The translations under genes were made by a program, and so were the position numbers. Shown here one piece after another: positions 1 through 9,689 of a stretch of 64,000 nucleotides of DNA (its first letter is position 1; each line of letters opens with the position of its first letter). Source of the stretch: Cervus elaphus (taxonomy: Eukaryota; Chordata; Mammalia; Artiodactyla; Cervidae); the NCBI RefSeq assembly GCF_910594005.1, contig NC_057838.1:32480001-32544000 (forward strand). The letters run 5' to 3'. The notes beneath the pieces are model-generated. The model worked only from the letters and a program-made list of their open reading frames with translations. It was not told the DNA's origin and did no database searches.

Positions 1-1076
1 TTCTACTTTCTTACAAATCATCTCTACTCCTTCAGTCACCTCCTCCTTATAGTCAAAATCATTGGGTTGGCCAACCAAATAGATATAGAATTGACTCAAA
101 GAATAAGTTTTTTATTTTCCCCCTGGAAATATAGAACTCCAGTTACATATCCAAAGATTTAAATGGGGTTCTTATGCATTTATTATCCTGCTTATTATTA
201 GTTTTTCAATAGAAGGGTCTGTTGTGTAATGATTAAGAGATAAAAAGTGAAAGGAGATGCTATGCCTAGGGTCTCAACTTCTTTAAAACATTCCCAGAAT
301 TAAGTGGTTTGCATGTGTTGGTGGAAAAAGAAAGTAGAGTAGGTCAACCAAACAAAAATAGCGAGAAAATTGTATTTCCTTTGGATATAGCAGGAAAATC
401 ATTATGGAAAATTAAAACATTTCTCTAATTCATCAAGATATAATTCTTTTCTTTCCTTCTGTTTGTTTGTTTGTTTTGTTTTTTGTGGGGAGGAGGGGGT
501 GGCAAGGAGCGTTCCCTCTCAGCTACAGTCTATTTCAAAACCTGAGAACCAAGTAGTGACCTTAGGTGCCAGCATGGCCAGTCCTCTTCTTTACCCCACA
601 AAAGAGGACAGGACATAGAAAGATTCTGGTTTTAGGAGCGAATTAAAATTTATTTCCTTTTCTTCATGCCACATTAACAAGATTTATGGTAAATGAGAGA
701 ATGTACAAGGTAGTTTTTCTGTCAATTCCCTGAAGCTGTTATGAGCCTGGAGAAGAACCTAAATAAAGTTCAGTGGCAATGAAAGCATGAATTGTGAAGC
801 ACAGGAATGCCAAACTAAGTCATGTTTCATCAGTCACCAAAATTAATTCTGAATTTCATGTACTCACGCAGACTGTCCAAACAAGTGCGCTGGAAGTCAT
901 GTAACACTAATACATAGGACTGAGATAAAACACCAAAGCTGCATTTATTTGCTAACTGTGTGCTTTCCACTGGTCATCAATGAGAACATGAAACAAGATC
1001 TCTAGCTAAAATGACATTTGGCCTAAGAACTGCTATAAAATATAGCAGGGGGTGAGGAAGTGGGTATCCTTTAATG
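1..1076. other. Unassigned, mostly unique AT-rich DNA
   Basis: I recognise no gene or interspersed repeat. A short GTTT-type simple repeat lies near 460-484. The phrase TTGGGTTGGCCAACC near 64-78 recalls mariner terminal inverted repeats but is too short to call. Confidence 0.5.
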
Positions 1077-1295
1077 AAGGGGTTTGCAAGCTTTTTCCCT
1101 GTAGGGCCACATAATAAATAGTTTAGGCTTTGCAGACATATCATGTCTGAGGCAACTACTGAGTTCAGCTCTAGTAACAGGAAAGTAGCTGCACACTAAC
1201 ACTAACAAATTGGCTATGTTCCAATAAAATTTATTTGCAAAAACAGGTGGTGGGCTGGATCTGATGGAAGGGCCACAGTTTGCTATCCACTGCTG
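1077..1295 (+). mobile_element. hAT-type mammalian MITE (MER family), copy 1
   Basis: This is a non-autonomous DNA transposon fossil. It begins with a diverged GGTTTGCAAGCTTTTT...GGGCCACA end, carries the internal GTTCCAATAAAATTTATTTGCAAAAACAGG block, and ends GGGCCACAGTTTGCTATCC, which is inverted relative to the start. The same family recurs at 20939-21160 (minus) and 54839-55087 (plus). I recognise the consensus as a widespread eutherian hAT-Charlie-like MER element but do not assign the subfamily. It has no coding capacity. Confidence 0.75.
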
Positions 1296-1379
1296 TTTTA
1301 ATGTCAGGCAACCAAGAACTGAGTGATAGCCTGGATAAGAAGCAAGGTGGAGTTTGTTATTCTTTCCTAATTTCTCAGT

Positions 1380-1680
1380 AGATGCATGTTTGCATTTAAT
1401 ACTGCACAGTCATTAATTTAAAATGGAACCTCCAGTGACTCTGAACGGGTAATTAGTTAAAACAAGGTAAACGTGTAAAGCGTCTGTCAGTTAGCTATCT
1501 GATCTGTCTCAATCCACACATGTTAAGTCAGTGAAGGAGCAGAATTGTAATTTTCCAGAACACACAACCAGACTGCTCTGCATGCCTCTAATGAGGAAAA
1601 GCTAATTATTTTATTATCTTAACATAAACCTCCCCAAATTAAATATTTCCAGGGTTGTAAACTGTTTGCCTCCAAGCTTC
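1380..1680. other. Repeat-free AT-rich block, candidate conserved non-coding element
   Basis: No repeat signature is visible. The stretch has several homeodomain-core TAAT/ATTA motifs (TCATTAATTTAAA, GGTAATTAGTTAA, GCTAATTATTTTA). This composition is typical of developmental enhancers but is not proof of one. Calling it regulatory is inference only. Confidence 0.25.
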
Positions 1681-1976
1681 ATTAAAAGCTTAAAACCAGC
1701 CATTTCACTTTTGAAGGCAACATTCTTGGTCTCCTCAGAGTTCAAATAAAGCCTTGACATTTTTTCAGACCTTTATCCTTTTCACATTAAAAAAAAAACA
1801 GACTCTTATGTTTTTCTCCTCACTGAGAAGAGGGTACAATACCATTCCTTCCTGTTGCTAGAAGAGTCTAGAGGTTGTGAAACAAGTTAGAACACTTCTC
1901 ATGGTTTTCCCTTTAAATCCAGCTCTAATCTCTTTAGTGCTGGCTGATTTTTAATGTGTGCCTTGATAGGCACCTC

Positions 1977-2185
1977 GGCCTTCCCCAATTGCTCAGTGGG
2001 TAAAGAATCCACCTGCAACGCAGGAGACACAGAAGTGGGTTTCATCCCTAGGCTGGGAAGATCCCCTAGAGGAGGAAATGGCAACCCACTCCAAAATTCT
2101 TGCCTGAAAAATCCCATGGACAGAGGAGCCTGACGGGCTACAGTTCAAAGGGTTGCAAAGAGTTGGACATGATTGAGCAACTAAC
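1977..2185 (+). mobile_element. Bov-tA SINE (tRNA-Glu-derived)
   Basis: A nearly full-length ruminant SINE. It has a tRNA-like head (GCTCAGTGGGTAAAGAATCC, A-box-like), a diverged B-box-like GGTTTCATCCC, and the BovA body GGAAATGGCAACCCACTCC...CCCATGGACAGAGGAGCC. It ends GAGCAACTAAC. Open frames on both strands here are SINE shadows. Confidence 0.95.
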
Positions 2186-2218
2186 TGTGTATGCATTATA
2201 TATTAGCATTTTGTCTCT

Positions 2219-2263
2219 CATATATATATCTATACCTATATCTATATCTATATATATATATCA
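2219..2263. repeat. TA/CTATAT-rich microsatellite
   Basis: An imperfect TATATATC / CTATAT simple repeat lying 30 bp beyond the SINE 3' end. It may have grown from the SINE tail or target site. Confidence 0.9.
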
Positions 2264-2385
2264 TTAGCTTTTTTATCCTCCAAGCTAAGTATTCCAACTG
2301 TTTTTATCCTCCTTTCCAAATTTTGGCATTACAACCTCATTTGGCTGAAACTTTTCCCTCAATTTATTTAATTCCATGGATTTAA

Positions 2386-2854
2386 GTTTCAGAATATATA
2401 GGCAGAGGGATGAGCCAAATAACCAAGTTTTGCTCCTAAATTTTCTGATCTGTTATTGAACCTGTAAAGCCCAGGGTTTTCATATTTCTTCTTCTCTTTA
2501 TTCAGAGTCAACAAAAAGCCACACTTCTTTTAAGCCATCAAGTAAAATTAAGTCCCAAGTGGCAGTCCCAAAACCATTGGTGTTCAATCCTTTCCTGTGT
2601 TTCTACAGGGGGAGATATCAAGCCAGTTTATAATTTTCATTACCTGTATCTGATAATATGTGATCATATTCAAATGTTTTTATTTTCTCAAGCTTTACAG
2701 TACCTCTCACTCATTCTCTCTTAGGCCAATTTTTTAAAATGTCCTTTATTCTTCACAATATCCAGAGCAAGCCATGTCCAATTACTACACATGCTCCCTA
2801 TTCTCACTTGAAGTTTGACACCTTCAATTACTGAAAATAAACATATTCTCTTGG
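2386..2854. other. Unassigned sequence
   Basis: AT-rich DNA in which I see no gene and no confident repeat match. Confidence 0.4.
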
Positions 2855-3938
2855 AACTTTGGTGGCAGAGGACAGAAAAGTGACTGCGACCTGCAACAGA
2901 ATGCCGGCCGTAACAACTGCATCATCAGTCAAAGACAGGCTGTGTTCTCACCCACCTGATTACTTCCTCTGGGAAGAAACTGTGGCAACTGGGAATGCAG
3001 TACTAATTCCTTTACTGTGTTTTAGAGAGAAGCTTGATGGGCTCCAGGTTAGACATTTACAACTGGCTCTCTGTTTATATTTCATGGGGCACGAAGAAGT
3101 GGACTTCAGGCTGGATACTAGCAACTGTTAGCATTTCCTGAGATGACAGATAGCTGGGCTCCAGTTAAGGCACTTACAATCTGCCTCCTGTTTGCCCTCC
3201 AGAACGGAAGTAACAACAGAAACAGGGTAAAAAGTCAGTGTTTGTCTCTTGTAAACACCTTAAGGTAATAGTCATGGCAATAGTAAAGAAATAGTCATGG
3301 CAAGGACAAAGATGGGCAACACTCTGAGTAAAGGATTAAGGGATCTCCACTACCCCCCTTTTTGGGACAAGGGAGACATTGCATATGTGCAGAAAGGCTC
3401 CTTGTGGGTCAAAATTCAGGGAATAATAACAGGCCATAATGAATCTTGCTCTTCCAGAAGCCTTCACTTTGAGATCCATTTGGCTGAGGGGTTACGTGCA
3501 CACCCACTGGAGAGTCCCAGGGTAGGTCAAATGTGGGAAAATAAACCAGATAACTGGTTTGACAAAAGACAAAGACCAGTAAGAACTGACCTGTATAAAC
3601 GACTTAACCACCTCTTTACTGCACTCCTCACTGAGGAGATGCCCACACACTTTCTCTCCAGGTGTGTCTCTCTGCCTTGCCTCTGTCTTAACTAAACAAA
3701 TCATTTCTCTGTGTGCTCTCCTATCTGTTGTGCTATCTCTAGTAATAAACTTTGTATCTGCATTTACAGTTTCTGCCTTCATGATAAATACATTTTCACT
3801 GGGGAAGAAGATTCAGGGATGAACACCTTCTAGCCTCTAACCCTTGCTGGTTTGATGGCTGGGATTCCTGGTTTTCATCCAGGCTACCCAGGTTCAATTC
3901 CTGGGCATGGAATTAAAATCTAGCCTCACATAACCGCT
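2855..3938 (+). mobile_element. LTR-like block, possibly endogenous-retrovirus derived
   Basis: The block differs from its surroundings: higher GC, an internal diverged tandem duplication (about 3035-3110 and 3153-3225, period near 118 bp), and a poly(A) signal AATAAAC near 3744 preceded by a T/C-rich stretch. A solo LTR with duplicated U3 elements would look like this. I cannot name a family. I see no primer-binding site, and no clear TG...CA ends or flanking duplication. It may instead be an unrelated ruminant repeat or unique DNA. Confidence 0.35.
3297..3695 (+). other. 132-codon open frame inside the LTR-like block, function unknown
   Basis: The frame starts MARTKMGNTLSK and stays open for 132 codons to a stop ahead of the AATAAA near 3744. 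It shows no signal peptide, no transmembrane segment and no catalytic motif I recognise. It could be a retroviral leftover or a chance frame. Nothing indicates that it is expressed, so I do not call it a gene. Confidence 0.2.
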
Positions 3939-4067
3939 TACTGTCAGATATTACTGAGATCAGAAATGTCATAGAGCCTTGGAATCTCCCACGTAAGCCT
4001 ATATTAAACTCTTGTTCAGATCTTCAGTTTTATTATGTGTCCTCATTTGGAGTTCTTAAGAACTGTT

Positions 4068-4115
4068 CATAGAAGGAAGGGAAGAAGAGAGGGAGGAAAG
4101 GAGGAAGAAAGAAAT
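4068..4115. repeat. GGAA/GAAA-rich simple repeat
   Basis: An imperfect purine microsatellite of GAAGGAAGGGAAG type, about 45 bp. Confidence 0.85.
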
Positions 4116-4204
4116 TTATATATTTATATGAAGACAGTCTCCTTGGCACAAATCACCAACTGATTTTTTTTTTTCATTTTTTTTCTGTTTTTTTTTTTTT
4201 CCCC

Positions 4205-4505
4205 AGGGGTGAGGGATAGGGGTGGGTGTGGATTGGGGTGACTATAAGGAATAACTGGAGGGTTCCTTTGTGGTGATGCAAATGCTCTGTACCTTGACTC
4301 GGGTGGTGGTACACAAATCTACACTTGTAGACACACAAATCTACATGTACACTGTACCCATGTCAATGTGCTGGTGTTAATATTTTACTATCATTACATG
4401 AAACATAGGCATTGGGAAAAACTGGATGACAGATACAAGGGGCTTCTCTGTACTATTTTTGCAGATATCTATGAGTCTATAATTATTTCACAGTAATAAA
4501 TTAGG
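4205..4505 (+). mobile_element. Old L1 3' end (L1M-type)
   Basis: It matches the remembered 3' UTR of older mammalian L1: GTGTGGATTGGGGTGACTATAA, then GGTGGTGGTACACAAATCTA, then CTGTACTATTTTTGCA and CTATAATTATTTCA before the AATAAA-like end. It is 5' truncated and non-coding. A T-rich tract (about 4166-4200) lies just upstream. Confidence 0.8.
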
Positions 4506-5529
4506 GGGAAAATATCCTTCCAAGGGGACACCCAAGGTCTGATAAACTCCTCCCTCAGGTTTCTCAAACTAGAAGAACAACATCATTCAGTATGTTTTCT
4601 TAACAGTTGCTTTAAGTTTAAAATACAAGAGCAATCACCTGGATTTTTTTTAAATTATTTCAGAAAGGAGGGCTGTGAGAGGCCCCTTGTCACAATAATC
4701 TGATGAGTGCGAGTATCTGATTGAACGAAGGATACAAATGAATATCATGGTCTTTTAAAATTTTCTCAAGATGCTGTACTTTCTCAAGATACTGCACTTT
4801 TATTTCCAAGCCTTTGAATTAAGTTTTCCAAGCAAATGCCATACCTGAGTTTTTTGTTCGGTTGTTCCTGTGGTTATTTGTTTACTTGTTTATCATCAGA
4901 AAAATCTGAGAACCCATGCAGGGGTGGGCACCAAGGAAATGTGTGAGAACATCTGTAACTTGTCTATAAGTTTAAGTAGACTGTCCTGTCTTTACTGAAC
5001 GAGCAAAACTAGGTTTCTGAGAACCCAATCTTGGTTCTTCTCAAAAATCACAACAATGAATCATTTTTGCTTTCTAGGTAAGCAGGCTCCGGAGACAAAT
5101 GTTAACCATTTGTGTCGTGTAGAGTGTTAAAAACTAAAGAGAATTAAAAGTTTTAATAAAGCTTTAAAAGAAGAAAAACTAAGAAGTTGGTTTCCAGATT
5201 TCTCAAATTCTAAGGTCTTATCAGAATTCATAAGACAATGTGGGTTTCTAGTCCACAAACGCACATTCTTCCCTGAAGGCCCAGGGGGGCCTTGGCTTTT
5301 GAAGCTGCTGCCTACTTCTCTTGACAGGCACTTTAACTAGAAAAAAAATGCAGAAGAGGGAGAAAATTATTCTTTAACTGCTCAGGAAAGTAAAGAGACA
5401 TTTGCTTTATCATTATAAATCCATTTTACCAGCTAGAGGTAGTAAAATTTAGCATTTAGTTAGCTAAAATTTAGCATACCCTTAAGAAGATGGATAGATG
5501 GGTAGGAAGGCACTCTGGGAAGAAGTGGA
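4506..5529. other. Unassigned sequence
   Basis: AT-rich DNA without a recognisable gene or confident repeat. A hexanucleotide repeat of the phrase TTAGCATTTAG / TTAGCATACC near 5452-5480 is trivial. Confidence 0.4.
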
Positions 5530-5851
5530 AAACTGTCAGATTCATGGAAGCATTGAATGATGGTTACCAGAGCTGGAGAGAGGGGAAATGGAAAGGTGAT
5601 GGTCAAAGAGTACAATGTTTCAGTCATGCTAGATAAGTAACTTATGAAGATCTGCTATAGAACAAATATAACTACATAGCTAACAATACTGTATACTCTA
5701 CACTTAAAATCTGCTAAGAGTGTAGATTCCATGTTAAGTAATCTTAACATATACACACATGCACATCCATGCAAATAATAATAAAGGGTATGGTAGGAAA
5801 CTTCGGAAGAAAATGGATATGCTTATGGCCTTAATGGTGGTGATGGTTTCA
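5530..5851 (+). mobile_element. Old L1 3' end (L1MA/MB-type), cut off by BovB
   Basis: It shows the L1 3' UTR signatures ATGGTTACCAGAGCTGG, GTTTCAGTCATGC, ACAATACTGTAT and CACTTAAAATCTGCTAAGAG. Further on, ATGGATATGCTTATGGCC and GGTGATGGTTTCACAG follow. The element stops abruptly at the BovB junction near 5852 instead of running to its poly(A) end. Confidence 0.8.
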
Positions 5852-7063
5852 CAGAAGCATGGACTGCAGCACGCCAGGCTTCCCTGTCCTTCACCATCTC
5901 CTGGAGTTTGCTCAAACTCATGTCCATTGAGTCGGCGATGCCATCCAACCATCTCATCCTCTGTCATCCCCTTCTCCTCCTGCTCTCAATCTTTCCCAGC
6001 ATCACGGTCTTTTCCAATGAGTCGACTCTTCTCATCAGGTGACCAAAGGATTGGAGCTTCAGCATCAGTCCTTCCAATGAATATTCAGGACCGATTTCCT
6101 TTAGGATTGACAGGTTTGGTCTCCTTGCTGTCCAAGGGACTCTCAAGAGTCTTCTCTAGCACCACAGTTCGAAAGTATCTATTCTTCAGTGCTCACCTTT
6201 CTTTATGGTCCACCTCTCACATACATACATGACATCTGGAAAAACCATAGCTTTGACTGTATGGACCTTTGTTAGCAACGTGATATCTGTTTTTTAATAT
6301 GCTGTCTAGGTTTGTCATAGCTTTTAAGGAGCATGCATCTTTTAATTTTCTGGCTGCAGTTGGATCCGTAGTGGTTTTGGAGCCCAAGAAATTAAAATCA
6401 GTCACTGTTTCCACTTTTTCCCCATCTATTTGCCTGAAGTGATGAGACTGGATGCCATGATTCTAGTTTTTTGAATGTTGAGTTCTAAACCAGCTTTTTC
6501 ACTCTCCTCTTTCACCCTCATCAAGAAGCTCTTTAGTTCCCCTTCACTTTCTGCTATTAGAGTGGTTATCATCTGAATATCTGAGGTTGTTAATATTTCT
6601 CCCCATAATCTTGATTACAGCTTGTGAGTCATCCAGCCCAACATTTTGCATGATGTACTCAGCATAGAAATTAAATAAACAGGGTGACAATATACAGCCT
6701 TGATGTACTCCTTTTCCAATTTTCAACCAGTCCATTATTCCATGGCCAGTTCTAACTTGGCCAACATACAGGTTTTTCAGGACACAGGTAAGGTGGTCTG
6801 GTATTCCTATCTCTTGAAGAATTTTCCACAGTTTGTTGTGATCCACACAAAGGTGTTAGCATAGTCAATGAAGTAGAAGTACATAACTTACTGGAATTCT
6901 CTTGCTTTTTCTAAGATCCAATGGATGTTTTCAATTTGATCTCTAGTTCTTGTTCCTTTTCTGAATCTAGCTTGTACATCTGGAAGTTCTCAGTTCACAT
7001 ATTGTTGAAGCCTAGTTTGAAGGATTTTGAGCATTACCTTGTTAGCATGTGAAATGAGCACAA
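5852..7063 (-). mobile_element. BovB (RTE) LINE, truncated at both ends
   Basis: A diverged BovB whose coding strand is minus. On the plus strand it shows BovB landmarks in order: AGCACGCCAGGCTTCCC, CCAAGGGACTCTCAAGAGTC, CCACAGTTTGTTGTGATCCA and CATTACCTTGTTAGCATGTG. The 5' part is missing, as usual. Unusually, the terminal roughly 45 bp of the 3' tail (the TTCAGTTCAGTTGCTCAG block) are absent at the L1 junction. Stops and frameshifts interrupt the reading frame. It ends next to a (TG)n tract. Confidence 0.95.
6544..6846 (-). pseudogene. BovB reverse transcriptase fragment (broken)
   Basis: This 100-codon open piece of the BovB polymerase covers the RT palm region. MDHNKLWKILQEIGIPDHL and GVHQGCILSPCLFNFY mark the conserved RTE blocks. 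The catalytic YADD box is altered to YSDD. Stops and frameshifts surround it, so it is a dead fragment. The family reverse transcribes its own RNA at nicked target DNA; this copy cannot. Confidence 0.85.
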
Positions 7064-7066
7064 TAA

Positions 7067-7068
<2 letters not shown>

Positions 7069-7098
<30 letters not shown>
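7069..7098. repeat. (TG)15 microsatellite
   Basis: A perfect TG dinucleotide run between the 5'-truncated end of BovB and a Bov-tA SINE. It is likely length-polymorphic. Confidence 0.97.
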
Positions 7099-7100
<2 letters not shown>

Positions 7101-7110
7101 ACATGTATAT

Positions 7111-7317
7111 GGGCTTCCCAGGGGGCTCAGTAGTAAACAATCTGCCTGCCAATGCAAGAGAAACAAGAGATGGTGGTTTGATCCCCCCTGGGTCAGGCAG
7201 ATCCCCTGGATTAGCAAATGGCAACCAACTCCAGTATTCTTTGGAAAATTCCATGGATAGAGGAGCCTGATGGGCTACAATCCAGGGGGTTGCAAAAGAG
7301 TCAGACACAACTGACTA
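7111..7317 (+). mobile_element. Bov-tA SINE
   Basis: It begins GGGCTTCCCAGGGGGCTCAG, with the body GGCAACCAACTCCAGTATTC and the tail CAAAAGAGTCAGACACAACTG. It is moderately diverged and directly downstream of the (TG)n tract. Confidence 0.95.
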
Positions 7318-7477
7318 TGAATGTACATATAAATATATACATTATGAATTTCGTGAGATGTGCTTCTATCTGTCTAGTCAGGTAAGTCTTGTGTGGAGGT
7401 TAGAATGTCTCTTTACTATTTTCTAGCTCATAGAGTGGAGGCTATAGCATGATACTCATGCAAGTTAGATGTAGTCA

Positions 7478-7760
7478 TTTCAAATCCAAGGTCAACCACT
7501 CATTAGCTAAATGTCCTTGAGCAAGTTATTTAAGGTCGTTAAGTCTCAGCTTCCTTAACTATAAATAAGACCTAATGACATCTGCCCCATAAAGATTTAT
7601 GAAGACTAACTATTTAAGCTTTAGCATACTGACTTGTGTAAAAAACACTCAAGAAAATTTAGGTGTTAGTTTTGTCTCTTTACTGGATGGTTGACAACAC
7701 TTTAAACCATAACAGAGTACACAATCAATAAATACTTGCTGACTGACTGAATGAATTTGT
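7478..7760 (+). mobile_element. MIR SINE, with L2/MIR-like 3' tail
   Basis: Diverged MIR landmarks are present: TGTCCTTGAGCAAGTTATTTA, then AAGTCTCAGCTTCCTTAACTAT. A 3' segment with CAATCAATAAATACTTGCTGACTGACTGAATGAAT matches the shared MIR/L2 terminal pattern. The two parts may be a single element or two. Confidence 0.65.
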
Positions 7761-7797
7761 TACTCTTTCTTAACAAATAATATACACATACATATAT

Positions 7798-7976
7798 GGG
7801 TTTCCCAGATGGTTCGGTGGAAGGCAGGAGACACAGGAGACAAGGATTCCATCCTTGGGTTGGGAAGATCCCCTGGAGAAGGAAATGGCAACCCACTCCA
7901 GTATTCTTGCCTGGAAAATCCCATGCACAGGGGAGCCTGGCAGGTTATAGTCCATGGTGTCACAAAGAGTGGAGAG
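7798..7976 (+). mobile_element. Bov-tA SINE with target-site duplication
   Basis: It begins GGGTTTCCCAGATGGTTCG with an internal deletion of the tRNA-like region, and the body GAAATGGCAACCCACTCCAG is intact. The flanking 10-bp direct repeat ATACATATAT at 7788-7797 and 7977-7986 marks the insertion. It forms a head-to-head inverted pair with the next SINE. Confidence 0.93.
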
Positions 7977-7986
7977 ATACATATAT

Positions 7987-8098
7987 ATGCATCCTAAGTC
8001 ACTTTAGTCATGTGTGACTATTTGTGACCCCATGGACTATAGTCTGCCAGGCTCCTCTGTACATGGGATTTTCCAGGCAAGAATACTAGAGTGGCCTG
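7987..8098 (-). mobile_element. BovA-type SINE fragment in inverted orientation
   Basis: Its plus-strand text runs CACTTTAGTCATGTGTGAC, CATGGACTATAGTCTGCCAG and TTTTCCAGGCAAGAATACTAG. It is the reverse complement of the 3' half of the SINE at 7798-7976. It breaks off into a TA-rich tract. Confidence 0.9.
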
Positions 8099-8172
8099 TA
8101 TGTATACATATGAATACATATAAATATACACATGTATAAACATATGTATACACACATATACATATATTCCTA
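8099..8172. repeat. TA/CA-rich low-complexity tract
   Basis: Imperfect TATACATATGAATACATATAAA-type repeat following the inverted SINE pair. Confidence 0.85.
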
Positions 8173-8767
8173 TAAAAGCACACTGACCTGCCACATATTC
8201 ACACCAGCCAAGGGTAAAATGCATGGAAGGGTTAACATCCACCCAATTTGATCTCTTTTGTAAAGGAGCCTTGGGTGAGAAAATGAGAATCAAACACACT
8301 GACAGCCTCTCTGCTGAATGAATACAGCAGGTTTCTCTAGTGAAGTGTTTTCTTTCAAAAAAGCCAGATTCCATTAACTTGAGGCCAGCTTCTCTCATTG
8401 TACCTTTTGTATGTTTTCCCTCCCAGACATTTATTTCCCAACATCCCAGGGATGAGTAGAACACACGAAGAAGAGATAAGAGTTGTAACTGCCCCACCGA
8501 GCCAACAGGCCCCCAGTGTGAGATGAGACAGCTCAACATTATTACTTTACTCACTGAAAGGGAACCCTTGGGCCTGGATACAAGAAAAGAACAGCAAGAG
8601 AAAACTTGAGTGTATGGATATGAAACATGCCCAGGCCCAGAGTCAATAATCCTCATTGTTTATACAGAGATATTACCTGTATTCATTTTTAATAGTTCAA
8701 TAGTCACATGCTACTGCAAAGAATCTTATTAAAAGGGCAAAATCTTCTAGTAAGGCAAAGTTAACAT
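8173..8767. other. Unassigned sequence
   Basis: No recognisable repeat or exon. The longest open frame in the window (minus strand, 8018-8656) crosses it but ends in SINE and TA-repeat sequence, so I do not treat it as a gene. Confidence 0.45.
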
Positions 8768-8985
8768 TTACTGAGAAACTTCCAGCCAGCGTTTCTGCAC
8801 ACCCTTTTACATACATTGCCACATTTAACTCTCACAACAGTCCTTTGAAGTGTTATGACTGCAGTTCTCAGAGGAGGAGACTGAGGTTTAGAAACATGAA
8901 ATAAACAGCCCAGTCATACAGCTGACAAACTATGCTGTGGTTATGCCAAGGTAGTCTGGCTCCAGAATGCACACATCTTAATCTT
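8768..8985 (-). mobile_element. MIR SINE
   Basis: Reverse-oriented MIR: TTTACATACATTGCCACATTTAA, CTCTCACAACAGTCC, GAGGAGACTGAGGTTTAGAAA and GTAGTCTGGCTCCAGA are the standard landmarks in order. It is close to full length. Confidence 0.85.
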
Positions 8986-8997
8986 ATAACCTGTGGC

Positions 8998-9188
8998 CAT
9001 ACAGGAATTTTTTTAAAATAAATCTGTTCAAAACTTTTCAAGTTATACATTTTATTTGTTTAGTTTCTTTGATTGAAAGACATTCAGGATCTCAGTTCCT
9101 GACCAGGGATCAAACCTGCACCTCTTGCATTGGAAGTGTGGAGACTTAATCACTGAATCACCAGGGAAGTCCTGTCATACAGGAATTT
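8998..9188 (-). mobile_element. CHR-type artiodactyl SINE with 13-bp target-site duplication
   Basis: The plus strand shows the T-rich tail, then TCAGTTCCTGACCAGGGATC, CCTCTTGCATTGGAAGTG and CACCAGGGAAGTCC: the tRNA-like SINE in reverse. The perfect direct repeat CATACAGGAATTT lies at 8998-9010 and 9176-9188, so the element proper is 9011-9175. It inserted just beyond the end of the neighbouring MIR. Confidence 0.95.
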
Positions 9189-9444
9189 TGTGGTGTCAGT
9201 TACTTCTTGAAATGAGCAAGAAGATTCAATCATTTTTCTTGTTGTATTCATGGTAATATTTGTGGTAAAGGGATGTTCATACTTAATCAAGCTACATTCA
9301 TCAACAAATGCTTTCTTAACTGCTTCACAGGCACCTGTTTAATCCTATGTAATTTTTTAAATGAATTAGTCATTAAATGGATAAATGAAAAGGTTAGCAT
9401 AGAAATTCCATTCATTTAAAGTAGAAGTTTACAGTTCATAAATC

Positions 9445-9600
9445 TGTTTTCACATGAATAAATTAATTTTGTCCTCAAAACAAATTCCTAGGATAAGTTG
9501 GCTTTCTCTACCATTCTCCAGTTGAGGCTTAGGGTTACACACAGCTTGCTACTAGCACAGCCAGCACCCAAATCTTGTGCTCTTCTGATTCCACGCCCCT
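9445..9600 (-). mobile_element. MIR SINE (diverged)
   Basis: The pattern CTCCAGTTGAGGCTTAGGG, then ACACACAGCTTGCTACTAGCA, then CCCAAATCTTGTGCTCTTCTGA matches the reverse MIR core. Confidence 0.6.
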
Positions 9601-9689
9601 AAATCACAGCTACCTACAACCAATGACACTGCACTTGGAATCCATCCAATACAAACTGATTCTGTCATCAGACACTCCCTATCAGCAAA

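Noticed and set aside
64..80. Mariner-type terminal repeat TTGGGTTGGCC
   Set aside because: Too short, with no second end or internal mariner sequence.
1977..2185. tRNA gene
   Set aside because: The tRNA-like A and B boxes belong to a SINE head. No full cloverleaf, and the same sequence recurs many times in the window.
5759..6232. 157-codon plus-strand frame
   Set aside because: Antisense of BovB plus L1 tail; not a gene.
8018..8656. 212-codon frame as a protein-coding gene
   Set aside because: Its C-terminal third is TA-repeat and SINE sequence, and it has no recognisable domain. Kept only as a low-interest observation.
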